Assembly: GCA_938011445.1 (NCBI GenBank)
Contig: CALLUH010000216.1
Location: forward strand, 1-47,149
From: an uncultured Hyphomonadaceae bacterium
Lineage (GTDB): Bacteria; Pseudomonadota; Alphaproteobacteria; Caulobacterales; Hyphomonadaceae
DNA: 47,149 bases
Direction: 5' to 3'
The notes below the pieces were generated by a model. The model was not told where the DNA came from and searched no databases. It worked only from the letters and a program-made list of their open reading frames with translations. Made by a program: the position numbers and the translations under genes. Shown here in pieces: positions 33,520-41,114 of this stretch (positions within the stretch are counted from its first letter, which is position 1; each line of letters opens with the position of its first letter).

Positions 33520-33589
33520 GTCTGTCCTCCAAAGTCTTGAGACTGGAAAATGAGACCCGATTTGGAAACTCGCATTTGAGGCATTTGGA

Positions 33590-34174
33590 ATGGTTGAGCC
33601 GTCGCCCTTGTTAAATCAGCGTAAAAACCCATCACAGGCGCGTTCAAGGGCGACATATTCGGCAATTCTGGAAGCGGCCGCTCAGCTTTTGGAGAGAGAC
33701 GGCAAAGCGGTGTTTACGGCCAATAAAGTGGCCGAGCGCGCGGGCGTCTCGATTGGAACGCTCTATCAATATTTCCCGAACAAACACGCCATCGTCCGCA
33801 CCATTGCCGAACGCGAAGAGGCAAAGCTGCCCGCGCGCGGCAAGCTCAACAGCAACGGCAAGACGAAACCAGGCGCCCTGCGGCTAGGCATCCGCGCCTA
33901 TATCAACATACTGCCCCATCATTCACAAACACGCAAAGCGGCGCTCGAACTCATGCTTGAAGCACGCGGACCGATCGAAATCGGCAAGCAAACGGACAGC
34001 CGGTTTGAAATGGCAGGCGCGTTTGACGGGCTGTCTGACGCCGAGCGTTTTGTCGTCTCGCGGGCCGTGGTGGGCGTTGTGCAAGCGGCGGTTCTCGAAG
34101 AGCGCGCCGATCTGATGAGCCAAGAATTTGAAGACTGCCTCGTGCGGCTTGCAGGCAGTCTGATCGCCGCCTAG
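33590..34174 (+). CDS. TetR/AcrR-family regulator
   Basis: A 194-residue regulator with a slightly long N-terminus (MVEPSPLLNQRKNPSQARS). The HTH is VFTANKVAERAGVSIGTLYQYFPNKHAIV, and the C-terminal domain ends VGVVQAAVLEERADLMSQ. The first residue after the proline-rich lead, RATYSAILEAAAQLL, begins helix 1. It is divergent from the thioesterase, its natural target. Other fatty-acid-type genes lie just beyond (desaturase), so a lipid ligand is an inference. Confidence 0.9.
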   Translation: MVEPSPLLNQRKNPSQARSRATYSAILEAAAQLLERDGKAVFTANKVAERAGVSIGTLYQYFPNKHAIVRTIAEREEAKLPARGKLNSNGKTKPGALRLGIRAYINILPHHSQTRKAALELMLEARGPIEIGKQTDSRFEMAGAFDGLSDAERFVVSRAVVGVVQAAVLEERADLMSQEFEDCLVRLAGSLIAA

Positions 34175-34233
34175 CTGCTAGAGTGAGTTGCTTCTAGCTG
34201 TATCACCCTCTTTGCCCTCACTCGGACTTCCCT

Positions 34234-34320
34234 CATCCTGAGCGAAGTCGAAGGATGTGATTCGAACATTGACCGGCCTCTCCAAGCCCGCCTCATGGTT
34301 CGACTTCGCTCACCATGAGG
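34234..34320. repeat. Pair of inverted REP-like repeats sharing a GAGCGAAGTCGAA core
   Basis: 34234-34257 is a hairpin (CATCCT...AGGATG) whose loop is the core GAGCGAAGTCGA; 34291-34320 is a hairpin with 9-base perfect arms (CCTCATGGT/ACCATGAGG) and the same core in the opposite orientation. The two units are thus inverted with respect to each other, 33 bases apart, the REPIN layout. Elements with this core are widespread in alphaproteobacterial intergenic DNA. They fill most of the 185-base gap between the TetR gene and aguB, where no gene is seen. Confidence 0.8.
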
Positions 34321-34359
34321 CGTCCAGTAATCTGCACAATTGGCAACCGAGCTAGCCGC

Positions 34360-35223
34360 TCAGCCCTCGGTCAAGCCTTTATAAAGCACAGGCCGCCGGT
34401 CGCGGAAGAAGCCCCATGCGGCGCGTTCTTTTGCGATATGACCCAAGTCGAAACGGGCGAGCGCGAAGCCCGTGTCCGTGCGGCCAAGCTCGCTGACAAT
34501 CTCGCCAGCCTCGTCGGCAATAAAGCTTGTGCCATAAAAGACCTGCCCACCCTCATCGCCGATCCGGTTGGCGGCGATGACAGGAACCGTGTTCGAGACC
34601 GCATGGCCAAGCATAGCGCGGCGCCAGCGCGCAGCGGTATCGAGCGAGGCGTCTTGGGGTTCGCTTCCGATGGCGGTCGGATAGAGCAAAAGCTCGGCCC
34701 CAGCCAGCATCATGGCGCGGGCAGCTTCTGGAAACCATTGATCCCAACAAATGCCCACACCGATTTTGCCAAAGCGCGTCTCCCAGACTTTGAAACCGGT
34801 ATTGCCCGGGCGGAAATAGAATTTCTCCTGATAGCCCGGCCCATCGGGAATATGGCTTTTGCGATAGACGCCAAGCGGGGTGCCGTCTGCGTCGATCATC
34901 ACCACAGAATTATAGTATTCCGGCCCATCTTTCTCGAAGATCGAAACGGGGATGACAACACCAAGCTCGGCCGCCAGCGGCGAGAGCGCCCGCACCGCCT
35001 CATGGGTTTGCCAGTCCTGCGCGCGGGCAAATTCGGCCTCGTCCTGATGGCGGCAAAAATACGCCCCGCAAAACAGTTCGGGCGGCAGAACAATATTTGC
35101 ACCCGCCCCGGCCGCGTCGCGGATCATGCTGCAAACAGTGGCGATATTTTCGGTGACGGTTGTCGCGGGCGCAAATTGCAGGGCGGCAATGCAAGGATTG
35201 CGGATGGATTTGTCATCAGTCAT
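34360..35223 (-). CDS. aguB: N-carbamoylputrescine amidase
   Basis: A 287-residue nitrilase-superfamily enzyme that hydrolyses N-carbamoylputrescine to putrescine, CO2 and ammonia. The start MTDDKSIRNP (35223) is chosen since AAGGA lies before it; it overlaps the aguA stop by 8 bases. The triad is Glu49 (LPPELF), Lys122 (YRKSHIP) and Cys159 (GICWDQW), with the family-typical EKFYFRPGNTGF and RRAMLGHAVSN. Length is normal. It is the second gene of aguA-aguB, giving a complete agmatine to putrescine route. Confidence 0.95.
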   Translation of the reverse strand: MTDDKSIRNPCIAALQFAPATTVTENIATVCSMIRDAAGAGANIVLPPELFCGAYFCRHQDEAEFARAQDWQTHEAVRALSPLAAELGVVIPVSIFEKDGPEYYNSVVMIDADGTPLGVYRKSHIPDGPGYQEKFYFRPGNTGFKVWETRFGKIGVGICWDQWFPEAARAMMLAGAELLLYPTAIGSEPQDASLDTAARWRRAMLGHAVSNTVPVIAANRIGDEGGQVFYGTSFIADEAGEIVSELGRTDTGFALARFDLGHIAKERAAWGFFRDRRPVLYKGLTEG

Positions 35224-36226
35224 CTGGCGCATCCTTATCGCTCACGAATTTTGGCACTTGCTGGCTTATACAGTGGAAGCTGCCTCCGCCAGTGAGAACA
35301 TGGTTGGCGTCAAGCGCGATCACCTCAAAATCGGGCAAGGCTTGGGCCAGTGCGCTGCGTGCCTGTTCGCTATAGACCGTTTCATAGCGCGGCATGATAA
35401 CAAGCCCGTTGGCAAAGACAAAATTGACATGACTGGCCGCCAGCAGCGCACCGTCAGAGCCGGTCATCCTGCCGGGCGACGGGATTACTGTAACCTTCAG
35501 GCCCGCCTTGCGCAAAGTGCGTTCAATCGCGTCCAAGCGCCCGGCATTCGGATCATCCGGCCCGCTGGCAGACTGGCACGCGACATGCCCCGCGCCGATA
35601 AAGCGGGCGACATTATCGACATGGCCGTCGGTATGGTCGGCCACCAGCCCGTCATCGAGCCAGATAATCTCGCCGACACCGAAGGCGGATTTGAGCGCGG
35701 CCTCGGCGTCCTGTTCGGTCCATATATTGCGGTTGGGATTGAGCAGGCAATCGCGTGTGGTCAGCACGCGGCCCTCCCCGTCAAAATCTATCGCGCCGCC
35801 TTCAAGGATAAAGTCGTAGCAGCGAGCTGGCATCCCGCTTGCCTTGACAATCGCCGCGCCAGTCGCCTCGTCACCCGGCATAATAAATTTCCCGCCCCAG
35901 CCATTAAACCCGAATTGCAAGCCGGTTGGCACGCCATCAATCGCAGCAAAGATCGGGCCCGTATCGCGGAACCAGATGTCCCCCATGGGCAGAACATGGA
36001 TGCTGCAATCAGGCCCGCAAATCCGACGGGCAAAGCCTGCATCCGCCTCGGTTCGAACACCAAGATGGACCTTGGTAAAAGGCGCCAAAGTGCGCACAAA
36101 ACTGGCTATTTCGTCACGCGCGCCGTCAAATGCTTCGCCCCAATAATCGGGCATGCAAGGCCAGCCGACCCAGAGGGCGATCTGCTCGGCCCATTCGGGA
36201 TAAAGTTTCATATTTTTCGGGGACAT
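35216..36226 (-). CDS. aguA: Agmatine deiminase
   Basis: A 336-residue guanidine-group-modifying enzyme that makes N-carbamoylputrescine and ammonia from agmatine. Motifs: WVGWPCMPDYWG near the start, DIWFRDTGP, EGGAIDFDGEGRVLTT, DGLVADHTDGHVDNVARF and GGSFHCISQQVP with catalytic Cys319. Length is slightly short of the usual 360-370 but all motifs are present. It overlaps aguB by 8 bases. No agmatine-producing arginine decarboxylase gene is in the window. A GC-rich hairpin with T residues lies in its leader. Confidence 0.95.
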   Translation of the reverse strand: MSPKNMKLYPEWAEQIALWVGWPCMPDYWGEAFDGARDEIASFVRTLAPFTKVHLGVRTEADAGFARRICGPDCSIHVLPMGDIWFRDTGPIFAAIDGVPTGLQFGFNGWGGKFIMPGDEATGAAIVKASGMPARCYDFILEGGAIDFDGEGRVLTTRDCLLNPNRNIWTEQDAEAALKSAFGVGEIIWLDDGLVADHTDGHVDNVARFIGAGHVACQSASGPDDPNAGRLDAIERTLRKAGLKVTVIPSPGRMTGSDGALLAASHVNFVFANGLVIMPRYETVYSEQARSALAQALPDFEVIALDANHVLTGGGSFHCISQQVPKFVSDKDAPDD

Positions 36227-36286
36227 AGATTTACTCTACAGTTTTCCGGCGCTGTAAGTCTCGCAACAGACATTAGCCCCATAGAA

Positions 36287-36311
36287 AAGGGCGACCAATC
36301 AGGCCGCCCTT
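36287..36311 (-). terminator. Hairpin with T-run in the aguA leader
   Basis: On the minus strand AAGGGCG and CGCCCTT form a 7-base-pair stem around an 11-base loop, followed by TTCTAT with the stem end giving TTTT. It lies 61-85 bases before the aguA start codon. A possible -10 (TATAGT) at about 36325-36330 would start the transcript just before it. It may be an attenuator, a 5' stabilising stem, or the end of an antisense RNA. The shape is seen; the role is not settled. Confidence 0.5.
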
Positions 36312-36392
36312 ACACTCTACATACGCAACTATACGCTACGCTTGAACATTGTGTAGCACAAAAAGATGCTCGAACAAAGGAGTTTCTGCACC

Positions 36393-36521
36393 ATGCAAAT
36401 GGGCGATGGCGAAGAGGGCCTTGCTCTGCTATCGAAAAGGCTGGAAACAGCGACACGAAGCGGAGCCAATTGTGACCCATATCGCGTCCGGCTCCAGCCT
36501 GACCAAATCGGTAGATTTTAG
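36393..36521 (+). CDS. Possible 42-residue leader ORF upstream of the glycosyltransferase
   Basis: AAAGGAG stands 10 bases before an ATG that opens MQMGDGEEGLALLSKRLE and ends at 36521, overlapping the glycosyltransferase start by 50 bases in another frame. The Shine-Dalgarno is stronger than that of the main gene. The composition is ordinary and no motif is seen. It may be a leader peptide coupling to the glycosyltransferase, or chance. Confidence 0.3.
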   Translation: MQMGDGEEGLALLSKRLETATRSGANCDPYRVRLQPDQIGRF

Positions 36522-38172
36522 TCGATATAGCCTGATTTTACTTGCCGCATTGCTGATATGCCGTGCCGCGGCAATTGTGATGTCTCCGCTCCATCTGGGG
36601 CCAGACGAGGCACAATATTGGCGTTGGGGGCAGAGTTTTGACTGGGGATATTATTCAAAGCCGCCATTCATTGCCTGGGTGATCGGAACCACAACCCGTA
36701 TTTTCGGCGATACGGCATGGGCGGTCAGACTGCCCGCGCCATTTCTGCACACAATGACAGGCTGGATCTTATTTCTGGTCGCGCGGCGTATGGAAGGCCC
36801 GCGCGTGGGGTTTTACGCCGTCCTGATCTATATCTTCATGCCCGGCGTCAGCTTTTCGTCGGGCCTTATGACGACTGACAGTGTTTTGTTCGTGTTCTGG
36901 GCCTTGGCGCTTTATCTGCTCTGGCGGATGCGGATGGGCGATGGCTCAAAACCTATGGCTTTCGGTCTGGGCCTTGCAATCGGGGCGGGGTTTCTGGCGA
37001 AATATGCGATGGTGTATTTCATCATCGGGCTGGGATTGGCGCTATTGACAGACCCACGGACCCGAACAGCCCTGACATTTGGGAGAGGGGGATTGGTGGC
37101 GCTTGGCGCATTACTGGCACTTGGCCCGCATATTGGCTGGAACCTCGCCAATGAGCTACAAACCCTGTCACATACGGCGGACAATGCGAATTGGGGGGCG
37201 ACGCTGTTTCATCCCGAACATGCCGTCAAATTCCTCGTCGATCAGATGGGCGTGTTCGGGCCGGTTAGTTTTTTGACGCTGCTTGGCGGCACTGGATTTG
37301 TGCTTTGGAGGCGCAAACAGGCCTCTGACACAATTGATCGCTGGCTATTGTGTTTTATCCTCCCTGCCCTTGTCATTATTCTGGGCCAGGCGATCACCGC
37401 GCGCGCGCACGCCAATTGGGCCGCAACGGCCTATCTGGCGGCAAGTATTTTGGTTGCGCGCTGGATGGCGTCAGAGCGCTGTTTGGCGCGTCCGGTCTGG
37501 CTGGCGGCGGCGGGGGTGATGATGATTGCCGCGCTCAACGTGCCTGATCTGACCGCACTGGCGGGCATCGGGCTTGGCAGCGGACTGGCACTGCTTGTGC
37601 TCGGTTCAGGGCTGGCAAGCAATTGGCGGCTAGGTGGCCTGCTCTGGGCGGGGGTGGGCGTGCATCTGGTGGCCGCTTTCGTGTTTACAGCGTTCGCAGC
37701 AGGGCCAACAAGTTTGGCTGATAAGGCCGGGCTTGCCAATGCGTTCAAACGGGTGCGCGGCTGGGATATGACCGTGGAGCGCCTGTCAGAGATCGCCGAC
37801 GAGCGCGGCGCAAAGGCCATTCTGGTCGATGAGCGCGAGAATTGGCACGGGCTTGATTTTTATGGCCGCAAGCGGCTCGCCCAACCGGTCTATGCATGGC
37901 CACGCTATGCCAGCGCAAAAAGCTTTGCGGACACCTATCAGCTTGAAAGCGGCTTTGAAGCTCCGGTCCTCGTCGTCAACACACGCGCCGATTTCGTGCC
38001 GCGTTTGCGAGCAGACTTTGCCCACTGGGAACCGGTCGCGCCTTTGGTGATTGATCTGGGCGGGGGCGCAGAACGCCGCTTACAGCTTTTTATGGCTTGG
38101 GGGTATAGACCGTTGGCACGCACGGATGAATGGGAAACGCGTTTCGCGCCCGCGCCAATCGTTCAGGACTGA
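36472..38172 (+). CDS. ArnT/PMT-like membrane glycosyltransferase (GT39/GT83 type)
   Basis: About 566 residues from a GTG start at 36472, chosen because GGAG lies 7 bases before it and the signal-like first helix follows (FSRYSLILLAALLICRAA). The first periplasmic loop has the catalytic acidic pair in GPDEAQYWRWGQSFDWGYYSKPP, as in ArnT and PMT_2 family enzymes, which use undecaprenyl-phosphate sugars. About ten to twelve hydrophobic segments follow to about residue 430, then a soluble periplasmic C-terminal domain (about 440-566). The acceptor, lipid A or protein, cannot be told. It is divergent from aguAB. Confidence 0.88.
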   Translation: MTHIASGSSLTKSVDFSRYSLILLAALLICRAAAIVMSPLHLGPDEAQYWRWGQSFDWGYYSKPPFIAWVIGTTTRIFGDTAWAVRLPAPFLHTMTGWILFLVARRMEGPRVGFYAVLIYIFMPGVSFSSGLMTTDSVLFVFWALALYLLWRMRMGDGSKPMAFGLGLAIGAGFLAKYAMVYFIIGLGLALLTDPRTRTALTFGRGGLVALGALLALGPHIGWNLANELQTLSHTADNANWGATLFHPEHAVKFLVDQMGVFGPVSFLTLLGGTGFVLWRRKQASDTIDRWLLCFILPALVIILGQAITARAHANWAATAYLAASILVARWMASERCLARPVWLAAAGVMMIAALNVPDLTALAGIGLGSGLALLVLGSGLASNWRLGGLLWAGVGVHLVAAFVFTAFAAGPTSLADKAGLANAFKRVRGWDMTVERLSEIADERGAKAILVDERENWHGLDFYGRKRLAQPVYAWPRYASAKSFADTYQLESGFEAPVLVVNTRADFVPRLRADFAHWEPVAPLVIDLGGGAERRLQLFMAWGYRPLARTDEWETRFAPAPIVQD

Positions 38173-38181
38173 TATTTACGA

Positions 38182-38212
38182 ACCCAGCGTCGGCATGTGG
38201 CCGATATTGGGT
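38182..38212. other. Imperfect hairpin between convergent genes
   Basis: A 31-base imperfect palindrome, arms ACCCA/TGGGT and TCGGC/GCCGA (10 of 13 paired positions) with an internal mismatch, between the convergent glycosyltransferase and msrA ends. It lacks a T-run on either strand, so it is a weak terminator at most. Confidence 0.4.
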
Positions 38213-38228
38213 AGCCTAATTTCGTTGA

Positions 38229-38945
38229 CTATGAGCCGTAAGCATTGGCTGATGCTTCAGCGGCAACCGCCTCACCGGCCCAGACATCGCGCACACGCGC
38301 ATCGCGTCCGCAGCCGCGACGATAGCGCGAATAATGGATCGGGTTCTTTTTGTAATAATCCTGATGATACTCTTCTGCCGGCCAGAACACAGTCAGCGGC
38401 TTGATGATGGTTTTAACTGGATTGTCGAGCACGCCAGAGGTTTCAAGCTTTTCAAGCGAGGCTTGAGCAATAGCGGCCTGCTCCTCGTCAGCGGGGAAGA
38501 TACCGGTCAGATAGCTGTGGCCGCGATCGCAGAACTGTCCGCCGCCATCGGTTGGATCAATGTGACGCCAGAAATATTCGACAAGATCGGAATAGTTTAC
38601 CGCCTGCGGATCATAAACGACTTTCAGGGCTTCGATATGTCCGGTCTGTTCATAGGTGACTTGTTTATAAGTCGGGTTCTCGATCGCGCCACCAGCATAG
38701 CCGGACGTGGTTTCAATAACGCCCGCAAGCTTGTCGAAATCGGCTTCGATGCACCAGAAACATCCTCCTGCGAACACGGCTTCGGCGCGGTCGCCGGAAT
38801 ATTCAATCTTGGCCGGATCTGTAGCCTCATCATCGGCCTCGGCGGTCATCACAAATGTGGCAATGGCTGCAAGGCTTGCCATGAGGAAGATTGCGATATT
38901 TGTTCCAGAAGTCCGCATTGGAAAGTTACTTTCGAAGTTTTTCAT
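38229..38945 (-). CDS. msrA: Peptide methionine sulfoxide reductase MsrA, exported
   Basis: A 238-residue MsrA with an N-terminal hydrophobic segment (about residues 16-34, NIAIFLMASLAAIATFVM) and AEA cleavage-like end, so it should act in the periplasm, unlike most MsrA. The catalytic motif is GGCFWC (Cys62, Cys65), followed by GVIETTSGYAGG, YEQTGHIEALKVVYDP, FWRHIDPTDGGGQFCDRGHSY and the late EYHQDYYKKNP. All family residues are present. The stretch RRGCGRDARVRDVWAG near the C-terminus may supply the resolving cysteine. It is convergent with the glycosyltransferase. Confidence 0.95.
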   Translation of the reverse strand: MKNFESNFPMRTSGTNIAIFLMASLAAIATFVMTAEADDEATDPAKIEYSGDRAEAVFAGGCFWCIEADFDKLAGVIETTSGYAGGAIENPTYKQVTYEQTGHIEALKVVYDPQAVNYSDLVEYFWRHIDPTDGGGQFCDRGHSYLTGIFPADEEQAAIAQASLEKLETSGVLDNPVKTIIKPLTVFWPAEEYHQDYYKKNPIHYSRYRRGCGRDARVRDVWAGEAVAAEASANAYGS

Positions 38946-39053
38946 GCTTTGCCACTGTTATATGGCATGCAAGGCCGTAATTGCGAGGGGCATTGGGCAC
39001 ATCTCACGCAAACTTGTTGTCTTGTGTTGTGCAGATGTCGCACTTAATCGCGG

Positions 39054-41114
39054 CTAGCCGATGACGCGCACTTCAAGGCGGGCGCTTTGGCCACCTTCAT
39101 CCACAAGGGTCAGCGTATAAAAGCCAGGCCCGTCAGGCGTCCAGAGCGGCAGCCCGCCAGCATCGACCGGACATGGCACACCATCAATGTACCATGTCAA
39201 AATCCCTTCCCCGCGTCCGGCCAGAACGAAGCCGCGCGCAGGCTGTCCATCAACCGACCCGCCCCAAAGCTCGGCATTTTTGGGGGGAAACAAAATTTCC
39301 GGCCCCGTGCGGTGCGGCGTGAAGCTGACAAGGGCGGCGGTTGGGCTATGGCGGGAGTCCGCGCGTATCCTGTCGGCATTGGCATCTTCGGCTGCGAGCC
39401 TTGCAGCGGCACGGTCGGCAATCTCGAACAGAATGGGCAAAGCGGCCGAGCGGCCGGTATGGCCCGGTCTCGGCGCGCCATCAGCCCGTCCGACCCAGAC
39501 AATTATGGCACTGTCACCGGATATGCCCGCAGCCCATGCATCGCGGAAGCCATAGGATGTGCCGGTTTTGAAAGCGATTTGCGGGGCGTTTCGGGTCAAC
39601 CGTCCGGGAATGCGGCCCGCCGGGCTTGGCGCCTCGCGGAGGATTTTGAGGATGGCGTCCGAGCTTACCGCGCTGAGAAAGCGCTGTCCGGATCGTGCCC
39701 CAGCGTCTGCCAATTGATCTTCATTCCAGATCAGAGGTTTAGCGACGCCACCATCACCAAGGGCGGCATAAAGGACGGCCAGTTCGCGCAGGCTCAGCCC
39801 TGCCCCGCCCAAAGCAAGCGCAAGGCCCGCCTCTCGCCCTGCTCCACCTTGTACGCTCGGCATTGTGCCCGCAACGCGCAATTGGGCGGCAAAGCGTTCC
39901 GGGCCAATCCGGTCGAGGGCGAGGACAGCGGGCACATTGAGCGAGTGTTGCAGGGCTTCGGCGATGGTTACATCGCCACGAAAGCTGCGGTCAAAATTTT
40001 CAGGCTGATAGGCGGCAAAGCGTTTGGGTAGATCGGAAATGACCGTGCCTGGCGCGGCAAATCCATCATCAAAACTCATCGCGTAGATAAATGGTTTAAG
40101 GGTCGAGCCCGGTGAACGTTTGGCGCGGGTCAGGTCAATCCAGCCGCCATCGCGTGCGCGGGACGCCGAGCCAATCATGGCCCGCACTGCACGGCTGGGA
40201 ATATCGACAAGCATGGCAGCGATTTGCACGCGATCGCCAGCAAGGTCAGCGTGTGCACGGATGAGCCCTTCAAGATCGGCTTGTAATCCGGCATCAAGGG
40301 TCGAGCGGGTGTCGCCGCCGCCAGCGGATAAACGGGCCTGAGCGGCGCCGTGCCAGCTTTGCGCGGGAAAGATCTGCCGTTCGGGCAGGCTTGCCATATT
40401 GATCTCGGTCTGCCGGCGGGGCGTTATGACACCAGCCTGCTCAAGCTTTGCAGCGATAAAGGCGCGAGCCTTGCGGGCCCGATCCGGGCGGCGGTCGGGG
40501 CGGCGCATTTCGGGCGATTGGGGCAGGGCGACCAGAAGCGCAATCTCGTCATCGGTCAGCGTCGTAGGCTCATGGCCAAACCAGCCAAGACTTGCCGCAC
40601 GGATGCCTTCAAGATTGCCACCATAGGGTGCCAGCGTGAGATAGAGTTCGAGAATTTCAGTTTTTGACAGACGCCGTTCGAGCTGTGTGGCACGGACCAT
40701 TTCGATCAGCTTGGCGGGGATGTTGCGCGGACGCGGCTCCAAAAGGCGGGCAGTCTGCATGCTGATGGTCGAGCCACCAGAGACAATATGACCGGCGCGC
40801 GCGGAGGTGGCTGCCGCACGGATCATGGCGAGCCAATCCACGCCGGCATGACGATAAAAGCGTTTGTCTTCAATCATGAGCAAGGCGTCAAGGAAAAGCG
40901 GATCAACCTCATCGAGCCGTGCCTGAAACCTCCAGCGACCATCGGGCAGAGCAAAAGCGCGCAAGGGTTTGCCCGTTCTGTCGGTCACCATGGCCGAGCG
41001 TGCGGCAGCTTTGGCAATTGGTGGCGGGAACGCCCAGTCGAGCCCAATAAGCACGATCAGCGCTGCAGCCGCTGCCAGCGCGCTGCGGCGCAGATTAAGC
41101 TGCTTGAGGCTCAT
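39054..41114 (-). CDS. pbpC: Penicillin-binding protein 1C
   Basis: A 686-residue bifunctional peptidoglycan synthase. A membrane anchor (about 10-28) is followed by a GT51 transglycosylase domain with catalytic Glu82 in MIEDKRFYRHAGVDW and GGSTISMQ, a transpeptidase domain with Ser337-x-x-Lys340 (GSTLKPF), and KTGTSYGFRDAWAAG. The last about 80 residues form the PBP1C-specific BiPBP_C domain. The start codon overlaps the end of the alpha-2-macroglobulin gene by 4 bases. PbpC next to an A2M gene is a conserved pair thought to repair the wall when envelope proteases are trapped. Confidence 0.96.
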   Translation of the reverse strand: MSLKQLNLRRSALAAAAALIVLIGLDWAFPPPIAKAAARSAMVTDRTGKPLRAFALPDGRWRFQARLDEVDPLFLDALLMIEDKRFYRHAGVDWLAMIRAAATSARAGHIVSGGSTISMQTARLLEPRPRNIPAKLIEMVRATQLERRLSKTEILELYLTLAPYGGNLEGIRAASLGWFGHEPTTLTDDEIALLVALPQSPEMRRPDRRPDRARKARAFIAAKLEQAGVITPRRQTEINMASLPERQIFPAQSWHGAAQARLSAGGGDTRSTLDAGLQADLEGLIRAHADLAGDRVQIAAMLVDIPSRAVRAMIGSASRARDGGWIDLTRAKRSPGSTLKPFIYAMSFDDGFAAPGTVISDLPKRFAAYQPENFDRSFRGDVTIAEALQHSLNVPAVLALDRIGPERFAAQLRVAGTMPSVQGGAGREAGLALALGGAGLSLRELAVLYAALGDGGVAKPLIWNEDQLADAGARSGQRFLSAVSSDAILKILREAPSPAGRIPGRLTRNAPQIAFKTGTSYGFRDAWAAGISGDSAIIVWVGRADGAPRPGHTGRSAALPILFEIADRAAARLAAEDANADRIRADSRHSPTAALVSFTPHRTGPEILFPPKNAELWGGSVDGQPARGFVLAGRGEGILTWYIDGVPCPVDAGGLPLWTPDGPGFYTLTLVDEGGQSARLEVRVIG

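Noticed and set aside
36329-36394. 21-codon minus-strand frame ahead of the aguA leader hairpin as a leader peptide
   Set aside because: No ribosome-binding site and no run of arginine or related codons that would explain attenuation.
35126-36475. 449-codon plus-strand frame opposite aguA
   Set aside because: Antisense shadow of a well-recognised enzyme; no domain visible.
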